Assembly (NCBI GenBank): GCA_905221605.1
Contig: CAJNDS010000448.1
Location: forward strand, 1 to 64,000
DNA length: 64,000 bases
Reading direction: 5' to 3'
DNA from: Symbiodinium natans
Taxonomy: Eukaryota > Sar > Dinophyceae > Suessiales > Symbiodiniaceae
A program made the translations under genes and the position numbers. A model generated the notes under the pieces. The model did not search any database. It was not told where the DNA came from and saw nothing but the letters and a program-made list of their open reading frames with translations. Positions 9,640 to 21,829 of the stretch are shown one piece after another (within the stretch, counting starts at the first letter, position 1; each line of letters opens with the position of its first letter).

Positions 9640-10860
9640 GGCTTCACAGGATTGAACCACTATTAATCGCCCCCAGGAAATGAGTTGCGTGCAATTTGCA
9701 TGAGCCATATAGGGTTGTAGTTACGTAACGAGTCCAGCTAAGGACTTAAGGCTGATAGGGTTTAGGGGTTGCGGTTGTGTAAATGCGACGGACCAGGGCG
9801 CCACGCAGAGGTGCGAAGGACATGGAAAATGTGTGTGAATCTAGGTGCACGACTTGACCTGGAGGTTTTCCGGTTTAGTTTAGGGGCCTCTTGGTGGGTT
9901 GAGGGCTTGAGGGCATTGAAATGGCGAGTTCGGGATCTCAGTCCTCCTCGTCGCTCGAATCCTGCTACAGGGAAGAGCGCGTGTGAGGGTGATGGCCAGG
10001 GGCCCGACCAGGGGGAAAGGGCTCAGGGGTTGGGGTTGGGTTGGGTGTATCATTTCCTGGAGCTTGATGAGGAACGGGCAGATCTTGAACGCTCAACCAT
10101 ACAAAGCCTTTCTGTATGGAGATCTTCTTTGGTCTCTAGACCGGCTTTCCAGTTCGGGATCAGCGTCAGAAACCCAAAAAACTCCCTGACGTCTATTCCG
10201 CCCGTCTTCCTCCTCAGCCCCAACTTGACAGCGACTAAGATTGGAGCTTCGCTCCTGAGGACTTGACTTCGAACCGCGGCCCGTCAATTTTTCAGAACCC
10301 AGTTGAACCGAAATTTTGAACCTAAACTTAGACTCGAAACTTGGATAGCCTACCCGGGGTACCCGGTGGCAGACGTACGAAGAGTTGACTTCCAAGTACG
10401 GAGTCAGGGGTCTCCTACTGGTCCAAATAGCATTAGAAGCAATTACTTGGCCCGTCTGGGTTGAACATCCCAATCTTTTTCACATCACGGATGCAAACTC
10501 TTGCTTCGCGGCCCTTCAGTGGCGCGGCTGGGACGCAGCAAGGTTGGATAATGTGCCCAAGGACGAGCTTTGGAAGTCTGGGGAAGCAGGCCAGACTATG
10601 CGCACTGCTTGATGCAACTTCACGGTATACCAGGCCTGCGCCCGAATCTGCGCAAGCTGACCCCCGAAACCACATCTCTCGAGGCGCAATTCTGGGTGCG
10701 AAGACTAGTCACTTTTCCGCTAAGCCGTAGGCTTGGTCCAAGGGGCCCCTGCGGTCAAGGGGTTGCATCAAAAGCTGTACAAAACGCTAGGTACACACAC
10801 TGTACGCGCTGCAAAACAGGTTAGTTTCACACCCGTGACTCTTACAGCGTCAGTGTGGTG
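9640..10860. other. Unrecognised stretch 3' of the copia-like pol
   Basis: No coherent coding island, RNA gene or repeat stands out. A long terminal repeat of the adjacent copia-like element was looked for here and around 14.9-15.3 kb, and no convincing long direct repeat was found by eye. Confidence 0.4.
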
Positions 10861-10878
10861 AGACTTCGTGCTGTAGGA

Positions 10879-13800
10879 TCAGCGACCTTGCTCGCTGTCC
10901 TTTTCCTTCTTCGTCGACCGCCTCTGAATCTGCTTGGCTCGCTTCTTTACGACACTCTCGAGCGGCTGCTCTACGTCGAGTGTGTTAGTCTTCAGGGCCT
11001 CAACCAACTTGGTAGGCTCCATGACTTTAGTCAATGGATCAGCGATCATCACGTCAGTGTCAACCATCTGACGATGTCAGTTAACTGATCATCTGCTGGC
11101 TTGTAGTCGTCGTAAAACGGATCAGCTGCTTTTTCGCCAGCTTTGCGCCAAAGCTCCTGTCTGAGAGACGCGATCTCGATGCTCAACCTCTTGTCCGAGT
11201 GCTTGTTGCACTTCGGGTTCGAAAGCGTCAGTTCTAGACTTTTACAGTCTGTCATCCAGATCTGCTTCACAAACTTGGCCGACGTAGCCTCCCATCTTTT
11301 CATATCGAGGCATCCGAAGATGTCAGTGACAGCTGCTCTTAGCACGTCACCATCCTCCACACCTGCTTGAAGTGTGTAGGCTTCTGCCTGAATGGTGGAA
11401 CGACACACCCTTCGAACGAGGTTGCTCGCCCACAAGATGGGATGAATGCTACCCTTGTCCCCATTCCACAGGGCGCCGTCAGTAAGAAACACCATCCTAG
11501 CTCCTTGGCTCCGATGTCCTTCCACAGATGTCATTTCATTTATGATCATCTCCTCTGACTCATTTGCGTGCGAAGCGTCTGTGATCACCAGACTCATCAG
11601 AGCACCTGGCGTCTTCCAGTCTAACAGACCAGACTTGAAAACAAGTCCCCTGTCGTACGTGCTAATAGCATACTCGACCGCTTTGTTGGCATCCTTGATG
11701 TCCGCGACGGTACCGTTGCTAGAAGCTGACTGGATCTTGGATACCCTATAGCTCAGGTCCGGTCTGCATTGCCTGCAAACCCAAGCCAGGGAACCAGCGA
11801 CGCTCTTCATCTGCGTCTTGTCAGAGTCCGTTAAAGGATCTCCCGAGTGCCTCCTCTTGTCCACGTGAATCTTGCTCACGTTCCTTGTAGTCTCGCTGCA
11901 GGTCACATGAATATTAAAGTCCTCGTCTTGAGCTATCTCCTTCCCGCAGTACCTGAAGCTCCCGGTTTCAACCTTTCCACACTTGAACGTCTCAATGAGA
12001 TCGTTCATGATCCAATCACATGACGGATCACAAGCCCATAATAGATCGTCCACATGGGACGTCAAGAGCAACTGTACAACTCCATCGGCATCTGTGTAAC
12101 TGTACAGAGCGCGGTAGATGTGGTTCTCACGTAGTCCCTTACCCTTAAGGTAGTTCCTTAGCCTTTTCCAAAACTTTCTACCGCCGTCGGTGCTGCCGTA
12201 GATGGGTGCTCTCGCCAGCATATGCTGGTGGGGCTTGAGCCCAGGGAGTCCTCCCGTAGGCTGAGATAGTAGAAGTACTCTATCTATCTCTTCGCCTTGA
12301 AAGTAGGCGTTTGTCACGTCAAGGGATTTAATCTTGACCTTCCTAGAAGCCGCAAAAGAAAACACTAAGTTCTGAGCTTCTATGCTAGCAGTAGGGCTAT
12401 CACTCCTAGGATCTCCCTTCTCAAGATCACCCCGAACTACCAATCTACTCTTGTAGTTGGGTTCTACCGTAGGATCAAGTAACCTCTTGTTGTGGTTCTT
12501 GTCCAATTCTACCCACTGGGTAGGTATGACTTGATGTCCTTCACGGATCAACTCGTCATACTGAGCGTCATCTAAAATGATCGCCGCACTGAAGTCCTGC
12601 CACTTTGCCCATTCCTTCGCTCTGCTCTTGTCCAGCTCCTTTTGAACGTCCTCAGGGCACTTGTGGTACATTAGGATCTTCCCGTGCTTCTCCTTCTGCT
12701 TCTTGGACGTAAAGTTCTTGCGGCGCTTGCGCCACTGCAAAACCTGTTTGTCGGCTTCAACACGGTCCGAAAAGAAAACCCGTAAGGCCTCATACTCCTT
12801 CTCCCCGGGGAGTGAGTTCCAAACGGTCTTCTCTTCCTTCGTCCAGAAGTGGCTCGCGTAAGCTCTCAGGAGAAGTGCTGAGCTCTCCGTGGCTTCTGCT
12901 TCGACATCGGCATCAACTGCCGTGTCCTCAGCCATCGCCTCTTGGATTCCTCCTGTAGGATCCACCTGCTCATTTTCTGGCTCCTCCATGGTCACGGCCC
13001 GTGACTCTTCACGTGTCGCTCCAACTCTCCTTCTAACGACTCGTTCTGGCGCAACCGTCTCGGTTTCTGGGGGATCTGCCTCTGCATCCATTCGGATCGG
13101 AGAACTTATTCCTACTCCTCCGTCCGGTGGCTCTTCTGGGTCGTCTCGTACTAGATCGTCCCCGGTGGCATCAATGTACTTTTGCTGCTCACGCTCAACT
13201 TCCGTGTGCTCGTACTGTATGTTGCCCCGGTTAAGTACCTGAAACGCCAGGACCTCAGCCGAAGTACACGGTCTGAGTCGAGCCAAACTTGTAGCTACAG
13301 GAACTCCTTGGTGAACGACCCAAACAGTCTTGTTGTCAAATCCGATGATCTTGCTCACCGTGCTCCAGGTGGAGACACCTGAGTGTTCATTCCTCGAGAT
13401 CCTGTAACATACCAGGTCTCCCGCCTGGTACCTTCCTGGAAGAGGCGCCGACTTCCTCAGGATAGTCTTCCTGACTCGGCGGCTGCAGTCTTCGTGCACG
13501 AAGGCCTTCCTGGCTGTGTGCCTGAACTCGGCCTGTCGACCGAACGCTGTAGTGGCATCTAGCCTTCCAGAAAGAACCCCAAGCTGACCTAGCTCTTCCT
13601 CGTCCAAAACGTGTCCTACTCCTCTGGGTAGGCGTCCAAGCACCCACTGAGTGGGGCTAAAACCTCCGACACGCATGAATTCGTTCTTTGCTACCTGTGC
13701 TTCAAGCATCGCCACTTTGACATCATCTTTGCCTGCAACGCTGTGATCCTTGACCAAACGTTTAAAGGCTCGTTTTATGATGCCTCCATGTCTTTCGCAC

Positions 13801-14858
13801 TTCCCAATGTGCTCTGGTGATTCCAGTCCGGCTTGGCGGATCTGGACTCCATGGCTGCTCAGCCCGTGCGCGAACGCACCTCTGTTGTGTAGCCCCCTGT
13901 CGTGGGAGACTATCTTGGGCCACCCAAAAGGGGAAACCCAGTGCTGCATAAACTTCTGCAAACACTTTGCTGAGCTCGGCTGTCCGCCTCCAACGCGGAC
14001 CAAGGTCACAACTTGATAGCTTGTGCCGACATCTATAATGTTCAGCCAGCTAAACTTTGCTCCTGTTGCATCCGCAGTCTCCACCACGTCAACTGAAACT
14101 GTGTGGTTGAACTCGTAAGGTGGTGGGGCTGACACAGGGTGTGTGCGAACATTTTCTTCACTAACCCTGCAGGACTCACACTTGAAGATCTTAGCTGCGT
14201 TCACCAGTTCCTCAGAAGCACCTGCCCCTCGAAGCACTTGAACTAGTACTTCTTTAGGTTTGTGGTTCATCATGGTGTGCAACCTCCTGATCCCCAAGCG
14301 AACACGCCTCGGCACCTTAGACCATGCCTTTCTCCTCTCGGACTCTTCTTTGGGAAACCCTGCTAAAGGCAACGTGTCTAAGATGTCTGCTTCTTCGGCG
14401 ATTTCCAACTCATCCATGAATGTGGTCCTGTTATCTCTGGGATCCACAATAGCATCTAGGGTACCAGATTGCTCGACTTCATCCTGCCTTGCCTCAACAG
14501 GAAATGCTTCAGCAACATGGTCCTCTACACAGCCTTCCTGCAACACAAGTATCAAGGTTTCGGCAAAACCTACATGTGTGCCTACTGTGTCGATGCTCAC
14601 AGGTGAATAGTGAATGTCATGGTCACTGTTTGCCCAACTTGTCATGACCTCACCTATCGCCTGCGAAAACGTCCCTACACACAGGTCACCCCTGCACTGA
14701 AACAGCTGAAACTCTCTCTCAGTTCCCTCTACACTGTTCTCAAACCACAAGTTCCACCTAACACTCCCCAAACTGTCGAGAACAAGCACTTCTTTTGTGT
14801 ACGCGGAAAGAGACTGGAGCGTGCTAAGGCCTACCTGGTCTTCCAAGCTGTACACCAA
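10879..14858 (-). mobile_element. Ty1/copia-type retrotransposon pol, frameshifted near its 3' end
   Basis: A 1269-residue minus-strand frame. A His/Cys pre-integrase finger lies at about 194-230 (LHTMMNH and KCESC). The integrase core has Asp257 (VSVDVVE), Asp320 (SHDRG) and Glu355 (GKCERHG), a D-D-34-E arrangement. The reverse transcriptase has LDVTNAYFQG (Asp847) and a SHVDDLL active site (Asp937/938), where copia elements usually have YVDD. RNase H shows Asp1094 (VITDASH), Glu1159 (IQAEAYTL) and Asp1204 (MTDCKSLEL). The conserved ending (MIADPLTKVMEPTK) lies in another frame from about 11067 to 10879, so a one-base frameshift near 11060 truncates the main frame. No zinc-knuckle gag, primer-binding site or LTR pair is seen; the element looks incomplete or decayed. 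Confidence 0.9.
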
Positions 14859-14859
14859 A

Positions 14860-17800
14860 AGCAGGAGGTCGGACGGATCTTTGCAATCTCCTTAGAGATT
14901 TGCTTCTGCCATCCGATATCCTCCAAGCTTCAGGGTCGTTTGTTTTGTAAGGTTCTGTGTGGGATCAAAAAAACTTACCTGGGCTTGGAACACTGAGGAG
15001 GTCCAGGAGGTAAGATTCCGGTTTGAGGTTTGGCCTTTGGGGCTTGCAGGCCTTAGGATAGCTATCTGGACCCAGAAACCAAAGAACAAGTCAGTACCTG
15101 GGGCACTTTCGTCTTTTTGCAGTGTGAAGGTTGCTTGTTTTCACGTTTCCGGAAGCGTGGCCTGCTCGCCTACCAGCCATCTGCTAAGCCGTCCACACAC
15201 CCCACCATCAGAAGGCATCCTGGAACCAAGCCCTGGAACCATCCTAAACCCCAATCCCTGAGATGATCCAAGGATCCGGAGGTGTCGTAGGGCGAGGCGC
15301 TGATGTCGGCCCGTTTGCCACTGCTACCATGTGAAAAGCAGAGCTTCAGCGCAGACTGCTTTTTCCGCGCACTTCAGCCAGACATGTCAGTGTTCAGCTG
15401 CATTGTCTTTGGTCAGCAAAGGTGCTCTCTTCAAGAGCAACGGCTTCAAAGTCTTCAACGACATCTCAACTTTGTTTGGACAAAGGAGAAGACAAAAGTA
15501 ACATGCAAAACATCTTGGTTACTGAACGACGGAGCAAAGCACACGGAGTGAGTAACGGCCAAAGTCTGTTCCACTGGGAAACGATTACTCTGTGGGCAAG
15601 CAGAGATTCAATCAAAGCACAAGCGTACAGTTGTCACGTAAAGTACACTGCAAAGAGCTCAATATACTTGTCTCTTTGGTCAGTAACATTGGCTGTGTTC
15701 CAACCCGTGCAAGAAGACAAGAACTTTCAAATTGCAGAGATCTTAATGCACAGGTCAAAGTTTGCTGTGGTACAACACAAAGGCGCAATTATATGAGAGC
15801 CTGCTTTTTGTTGAGCGAAAGCAACGGCTTAAACTAAAGCTAAAGAGATATTTAAACAAAGCGTTACAGGCTACTGGGTGCCTCTGGAACTTACCAGCAT
15901 AATTTTGCACGCCCGTGGACTCGCGCGTAACCCTTAGGCCCTTGGAAAACTTAAAAAAAAGGTTTGTGATAGAACAGAGCAGAAGTCAACCTTAAAGTGA
16001 AGTCTGGCTTTGGAAAATGGAAGCCTTGTAAGACTTTAGACGTGCTGCGTCTTCCACTGCAAAAGTCATCTTTACTCCTCTTTAAACCTAAACATAATAA
16101 CAGTTCCAAAATAATGCGACCCGCCCTTGCACAACCTGAACTCTTGCCGACTCGTGACTTTTAGTCACTTCCTGCCCCAGCTGCCTGCAGAGAGGCTTTT
16201 AGCTCTCGGAAGTTGACCTGAGAGTCGTCTGGAGGTGCTAAAGCAAAGCTCTGAGTGTAAAACAATGTCCAATGTCTGCACTGTGTGGAGTGCTTGCTGC
16301 GTAAGTGTTCCTGTGCCATTTGGTTCAAGTTGTTGCTGTGGCTGTTGTCAAGGCCTGTTTGTTTAATGGTTTTTTTTTGACAATTCTGTGTTGTATCTGA
16401 CATCTTGACTTTGTGTGAGAAATTTCAATTTAATTTTGTGCTTGAAAACATGCTGCAAATTCCGCGTGGCAAATCCTGAAGAGATTGTTGTTGAGACACC
16501 CTTGGTTCCAAGTCTGTCAAAGTGTCTCGAGACGGTTTTTCCAAGTGGTGTTGGAACACCCTTTTTTGCTTAATCTGAATTTACAAATGGTGCTGAGATC
16601 CCTGGTGTTTAAGATTCTTTTTTGGTTCAAAGTTTTTAGGTTTTGGTCAAAGTGGTCTTGGAACACTCTGTTGGTTTTAAAATTTTAGCATTGACAAAGA
16701 GCATATGAAGTCCCGTCAGTTGTTCCGTGTGGTGCGCGAAGGGAAGCTCAAGAGGGCGAACGACTGAAGTATGGGTGAGCAGTGAACGGTGAATGAGAAG
16801 TGATGGAACAGGTCCAGAAGACAATTAAGGCTGGAATCGCTGGGCAGAAGCCCGGAATTGCGGCCTAGTGGAATGCATGTCACCTGGGCACTTGTCAGTA
16901 GATAAGACAGGTGAGAATACCTTCTCGTGTTGTTACTGTGCAGCTTGACCGAGTGCCTTGTTATCAGTCGTGTGATAGCAGAGTTCACGGCGTGATGTAT
17001 AGTTCTGTGACGTTACTGCGCGAAGGCGCCTGGAGTCGTACGCGTCAAAAAGGCGAGCCCCGGTGCGCCCCCGTTTCCAAACTCGTTCTCACTCGCGTTT
17101 CAAACAGCGTCATGCTTCTGATGGTTGCGCTCTTCCTTTTCACGACATGGCTAGCCGTCGTTCATCGCGCAGTGCAAGGCAACCAGAAGCAGTGGAAGAA
17201 CAGGAAGAAGTGCCGGCAGAGGAGGACACGAAGGCCAAAGTTCTGGACTCAGCGTGGTTTTGCCGTGTCCCTGCGTCCTCGCATGGAGAAAGTGTAAGGT
17301 GCAGGAGTGGCTGAGGAACTCCCTGCCAAGCGGACGTGCGGAGAGCGGGGAAGCCCAGCGTGCAATCAAACTGCGCAGTGCGGCAGATGCAAGTTAGCCT
17401 GCGTTTGTTCCTGAGCAGGAGAGAGTCATGTGCGTTCCAGGCTGTTCAAATATGTTCAAATTTCACCATGAATTTACACAGCGCACCCCACGCGGAGCTC
17501 CGGAAACACCGCGAGGATTGTCGATCCCTGTCTTTCGGGGCGCTGAGTCTGGGCGCGACGACGACACTCTTGATGGATTCCTCGGGTCACGCGCTGCCGT
17601 CTGACCTTGCACGCCTTAAAAATCCGGCACACCTTACTTTGCAATTTCCCCATCAAGCACAGTTGCAGCGCAGCAGGAACGTTTGCCCGCAATTTGCGGA
17701 TGGCAAGCCTAGGGGACGCGAAATCCGACAGGGTTGTCGATCGTCCGCGCCAGCGCGTTTTTTGTGGAGGCGCGGCGGCTCCAAACCCACGCTTTGTCGC

Positions 17801-18330
17801 ACGGGTGTGCGTTTCGCCTTTCCAAGGCACGAGCTCAAGTTCGATACCAAACGGATCGACGTCGCCATCACACTCGTTCTACTTGAACGAGGCACCAGCC
17901 ATCACAAGTCAACTGCAAAATCAGTTGGAGGGCAGCAAAGTTTGCGCTGGCTTGCAGGCACTGGAGCAAGCAGCACTTACTGAGCTGCAGCGCCAGGCTT
18001 GTGCTCTTGTCTTGTACTGGGTGTGACCAAGTGTGTCAGCTCTCGCCGCTCTCACCCAGAAGGACCCCGCGCCGGTCCTTGACCAACGAGTGAACCTCCT
18101 GCGGGAGGCTCGCTTTTGTCATGTCATCGAATCTTTGTCTCTAGAGCTGAGCCTTTCCTTCACTGTCATGCTCCTTGTCCCTGCTGTTCATGAGCTTCCG
18201 TCCAGACGCGTGGAGTTCGTGCTTTACTGGACGTTGCAAAGTGGGGTTCTGCGTTCGCGCTTTAGCTTTGATAACTCCAAAATTTTGTCAGTCCTAGGCC
18301 TGCAGGAGTAGCCGCAGTTCCGTAACCTGT
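14860..18330. other. Mostly unrecognised stretch
   Basis: AT-richer than its surroundings between 15.3 and 16.9 kb. Frames at 17.3-18.0 kb on both strands overlap and lack motifs. The interval 16480-16690 has TTGG/TTTTTGG-rich, loosely repetitive sequence with the recurring phrase 'tggtgttggaacaccctt'. No gene is called. Confidence 0.35.
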
Positions 18331-18412
18331 GGTTTGGGAACACCTGCGAAACTCACACCGTGCTTACTTTTCCCCGCGTTTTGTGTGGGTTCTTACTTTT
18401 GGGGCTGTCCCG

Positions 18413-18550
18413 CCTCCTCCTCCTCCTCCTCCTCCTCGTCCTCCTCCTCCTCCTCTTCCTCCTCTTCCTCCTCCTCATTCCTCCTCCACCCTCCCTCCCT
18501 CCCCTCCCTCCTCCTGCCTCCTCCTCCCTCCTCCTGCTCCCTCTTCCTAC
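18413..18550. repeat. Polypyrimidine (CTC/TCC)n microsatellite
   Basis: A long strand-asymmetric CTC/TCC tract. The Pro-, Ser-, Leu-, Glu- and Arg-rich open frames on both strands are products of the repeat. It is followed to about 18735 by loose ACACACGCCA-type repeats. Confidence 0.95.
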
Positions 18551-18559
18551 CACGCGCCA

Positions 18560-18740
18560 CACACACGCCAGGCACCACACGCCGCGCACACACCATCTTC
18601 ACCAACGTAACACCGCACACCATGCACGCACCACACACACATGCCACGCAACACACGCCATGCACCCACCATCTTCAACAACGTAACACCGTACACCATG
18701 CACGCGCCACACACACGCCACGTGCCACACACCATCACTC
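18560..18740. repeat. Degenerate CACACGCCA / ACACCATGCACGC repeat
   Basis: Two to three units of about 70 bases contain 'accatgcacgc(a/g)ccacacac' and 'catcttcaacaacgtaacacc'. Apparently non-coding. Confidence 0.7.
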
Positions 18741-19489
18741 ATATTCACTTATACACTCTTTGCGAATAGATAATCCAGTCCTTTTAATTTCTTGTGTAGC
18801 AGCTCAGAAACGATGTATAATGCTCTGAGGCAGGTGAATACAACCCTCTAGAGCGTCTGCGGAGTTTTTAGTTTGTGAGTGAAGCATTGCGTATCGACTA
18901 TCTCCGCGATACGTCACTTCCCAGTATGTTTGTAGTAGCTGCCGTATCGACGTTTCTTAATTTGCCAATCTGGATTGGCCGTAAGCCTGGGGCACCAATC
19001 GTGTGTCGGTTTGGTATTTCCGACGGTATTTCCATTGTGCTGCCTTTATGAGGGGCCCCGTCTGTCGGGGCAAATGATTAGACACTGTTGCCACCCAGCA
19101 TCCGTTCGTCAGCGGAGGGCAACGTCGCCATTCGAGCACGTAATTGCCAACCTTCAGGGTTGATTTGCTAGAATGCTTGCCACAAGTGTTGAGCCTTTGC
19201 GAAGTCCGTGTAGGTCGAGCTTTCTATCCCGTTGAGTCACAGAACAAGTCGATGACAGCACAAAATCACTCCAATATCCCCCTTTTTTCCTACATGTATC
19301 TGGGGGGAGGGGGGTTGGGTGGCATTTATATATGGGGTGGGGGAAGTGAATGAAAATGGTCTGTGTTGCAGAGTGTGCGCGTGTTAAGCATGCTGACCAT
19401 CAAGATTTCAGAAGTGTGCATTCGGGGGGCCAGAAATGCAAATTCGCATTTTTGACCCCCCCCACACCCGAAAAAGTAGGGGATATTCC

Positions 19490-19966
19490 AATGGTATATT
19501 GGCATCGTTCTTCAGAGCCAGGGTCAGCGCTGTGTCTCCAGCATCACTGTTGCTGTTGAGCCAGCGGGGTCTTCTTGAAGTCTGAGGCATGTCCTACCTC
19601 AATCTGATGAGTTTGAGATGTCAATCAAAAGCATGATCGGTGTAGCAGCTGGCCATGAGCTAATGCAGTGTTCATGAGCGTCTCGCTCGATTGCACGGTC
19701 TCGATGTGGGGCAGCCGTGCAAAGTCTCACGTAAGCAGCTCCTCTTTCTGTTCCTTCTCGTGCGTCAGGGAGAGCCGCCCTTCCAGAGTGTTTCTTGAAC
19801 CCTCGTATCTGTTACCTTCGAAGTACTTTTGCAGGACCTGGACAATCTGATCGAGGAGGCCTGCGCCTTGTCCCGCAGCTGATGTGTTGACCAATGGAAC
19901 ATGCTGAGACATATACTGAAGGTGAAAGAACTCAAGAAGGATCGAGAGCTTCGACGAGGCTGGCAA
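19490..19966 (-). CDS. Candidate exons, possibly ankyrin-containing
   Basis: Minus-strand island 1 (about 19966-19735) reads coherently (contains LLEFFHLQYMSQHVPL and GLLDQIVQVLQKYFEG) and ends at a GTGAGA-type donor. Further along the minus strand, island 2 (about 19590-19495) contains NSDAGDTALTLALKND, which resembles the first helix of an ankyrin repeat (DGxTALxLAL). Phase between the islands was not established. The intervening 19.6-19.7 kb may hold another short exon. Family assignment is weak. Confidence 0.35.
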
Positions 19967-20301
19967 GTCACGGTTAGGGTCAGGGTTTCGGGTTGTGACC
20001 TTAGAGCCAAGACCCTTGAAGGATTGAGATTTACAGGCTTTGCAGTTTCGGGTTGTGTTCGTGTCTCAAGATCTAAATTTTTGCCGCGAGAGTTTAGGGT
20101 TTAGGGCCAGGGTGCTGGGGAACTCCAAACACCCTGAACCACCTAAACCCTCAAAGGCGCTAAAACCCCAAAACCCTAAACCCTCGGCTGCTGCCGTCGC
20201 CGCTGGCGTCACTGGCTCCGCGTGCGCCAACCACAGAGGCACGGGATTTTTGGGTTTAGGGTTCTGTTTTGTTTTAAATTTGGCCAGCGTTGCAAGCAGC
20301 G

Positions 20302-20310
20302 AGTTAGGGT

Positions 20311-20405
<95 letters not shown>

Positions 20406-20440
20406 GGTTTAGGGTTTAGGGTTTAGGGTTTAGGGTTCAG
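20302..20440. repeat. (TTGAGGG)n then (TTTAGGG)n array
   Basis: About fifteen to seventeen TTGAGGG units pass into five TTTAGGG units. The mirror array on the right arm (21421-21525) reads CCCTAAA, then CCCTCAA, then CCCTAAA, so the variant block is part of the foldback element. Confidence 0.95.
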
Positions 20441-20554
20441 CAGTTCTGAGCGTGAGGAGTCTAGTCCAGCCATTCTCTCGACCAACACCCGCCCGCCCAA
20501 AGAATCCCACCACATCCGAGCAAATTATTCTTGAAAAAAGTGCCAATTTTTTTA

Positions 20555-20946
20555 CGGAACGTCTCCCTTAAACACAACGCCACTTTGTTACGGAGCGTTT
20601 CCCCTTCAAAACAAACGCCGTTTTGTTACAGAGCGTTTGACCTTCTAAAAAAATGCGCCACTTTGCTACGCAAAAAGACCGCCGCTTTGTTACGGAGCGT
20701 TTCCCCTTCACAAAAAACGCCACTTTGTTACGGAGCGCTCTCCTTCGAAAAAATAAACACGCCACTTTGTTACGGAGCGTTTCCCCTTAAAAAACAGGCC
20801 ACTAGGTTACGGAACGTTTCCCCTTCAAAACAAAACACTAACGGAGCGTTAAGAAAAAACGCCACTTTGTTACAGAGCGTTTTCCCTTTCGAAAAAAGGA
20901 GCGCCACTTTGCTACGAAGCGTTTCCCCTTCACAAAAAACGCACAG
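20555..20946. repeat. Tandem 30-42 bp repeat with TTACGGAGCGTTTCCCC core
   Basis: About eleven imperfect units consist of a conserved CGCCACTTTGTTACGGAG half and GCGTTTCCCCTT followed by an A-rich spacer of variable length. Stop codons interrupt every frame on both strands. Three inverted copies occur at 21195-21325. Confidence 0.95.
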
Positions 20947-21420
20947 CCAGATGGGGTGCAGGGTGCATGGGTTAGGATAGCTGGCGGTGGTCCGTTTAAC
21001 ACAGGGGTCTGTCCTCACATTTTCTGGTCTCGACATCATGTGATCAACCTCCAGACCCATTCGGTCCTTCGAGCTATTAAACGCTAGCTGAGCACTTTCG
21101 AACCATCTGCAGACCCCCTTGATACACTAGCTGGGCACTTTAGAACCATGTCAATTTTAAGCTTAAGCCCCATTCGGTCATCGGGCGTTGGAGGGGAAAC
21201 GCTCCGTAACAAAGTGGTGTTTTTTTTTGCGTAAGAAAGTGGCGTTTTTTTGTGAAGGGGAAACGCTCCGTAACAAAGTGGCGCTTCTTTTCGGGAAGCG
21301 CCCCGTAACAAAGTGGCGCTGTTTTTTCAAGAATAATATGTTCGGATGTGGTGGGATTCTTTGGGCGGGTGGGTGTTAATCGAAAGCGTGGCTGGACTGA
21401 CTCTGCACGCTCAGAACTGC

Positions 21421-21447
21421 TGAACCCTAAACCCTAAACCCTAAACC

Positions 21448-21493
<46 letters not shown>

Positions 21494-21525
21494 ACCCTAA
21501 ACCCTAAACCCTAAACCCTAAACCT
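21421..21525. repeat. CCCTAAA/CCCTCAA array, right arm of foldback
   Basis: Mirror of 20302-20440 with fewer units. Its unit order matches the left arm in inverted orientation. Confidence 0.95.
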
Positions 21526-21829
21526 TAACTCGCTGCTTGCAATGCCGGCCAAGTTTAAAACAGAACATAACCCTAAACCCTAAACCCCGTGCCTCTGTGG
21601 TTGGCGCACGCGGATCCAGTGACGCCAGCGGCGACGGCAGCAGCCGAGAATTTAGGGTTTTGGGGTTTTAGCGCCTTTGTGAGGGTTTAGGTGGTTAAGG
21701 GTTTTTGGAGTTCCCCAGCACCCTGGCCCTAAACCCTAAACTCTCGCGGCAAAATTTAGATCTTGAGACACGACCACAACCCGAAACTGCAAGCCCGCCT
21801 ATAAATCTCAATCCTTCAAGGGTCTTGCT

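Larger units (their letters stand above)
20008..21827. mobile_element. 1.8-kb foldback (inverted-repeat) element
   Basis: The left arm (20008 to about 20946) is the reverse complement of the right arm (about 21195 to 21827). Matching landmarks are 'caagacccttgaagg' with 'ccttcaagggtcttg' at the outer ends, 'gccgcgagagttta' with 'taaactctcgcggc', the 'ctgctgccgtcgccgctggc' region with its complement near 21620, and 'aatcccaccacatccg' with 'cggatgtggtgggatt'. Arms differ in copy number of their internal repeats: about 11 units of the TTGTTACGGAGCGTTTCCCC repeat on the left against about 3 on the right, and about 17 TTGAGGG units against about 8. A loop of about 250 bp carries two diverged copies of a 'ctagctg(a/g)gcacttt(c/a)gaacc' phrase. 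No protein is encoded; it resembles a non-autonomous Foldback or MITE-type element. Confidence 0.85.

Noticed and set aside
17336..18026. 215-codon frame as a gene
   Set aside because: Two plus frames and minus frames of similar length overlap here, and none shows a motif or coherent composition.
18329..18828. Pro-rich and Ser-rich frames at 18.3-18.8 kb
   Set aside because: They are created by the CTC/TCC microsatellite and the adjacent ACACGCC repeats.
20555..20946. CRISPR-like array
   Set aside because: Units are 30-42 bp but adjacent, with short A-rich variable gaps rather than unique spacers. The array sits inside a eukaryotic foldback element.
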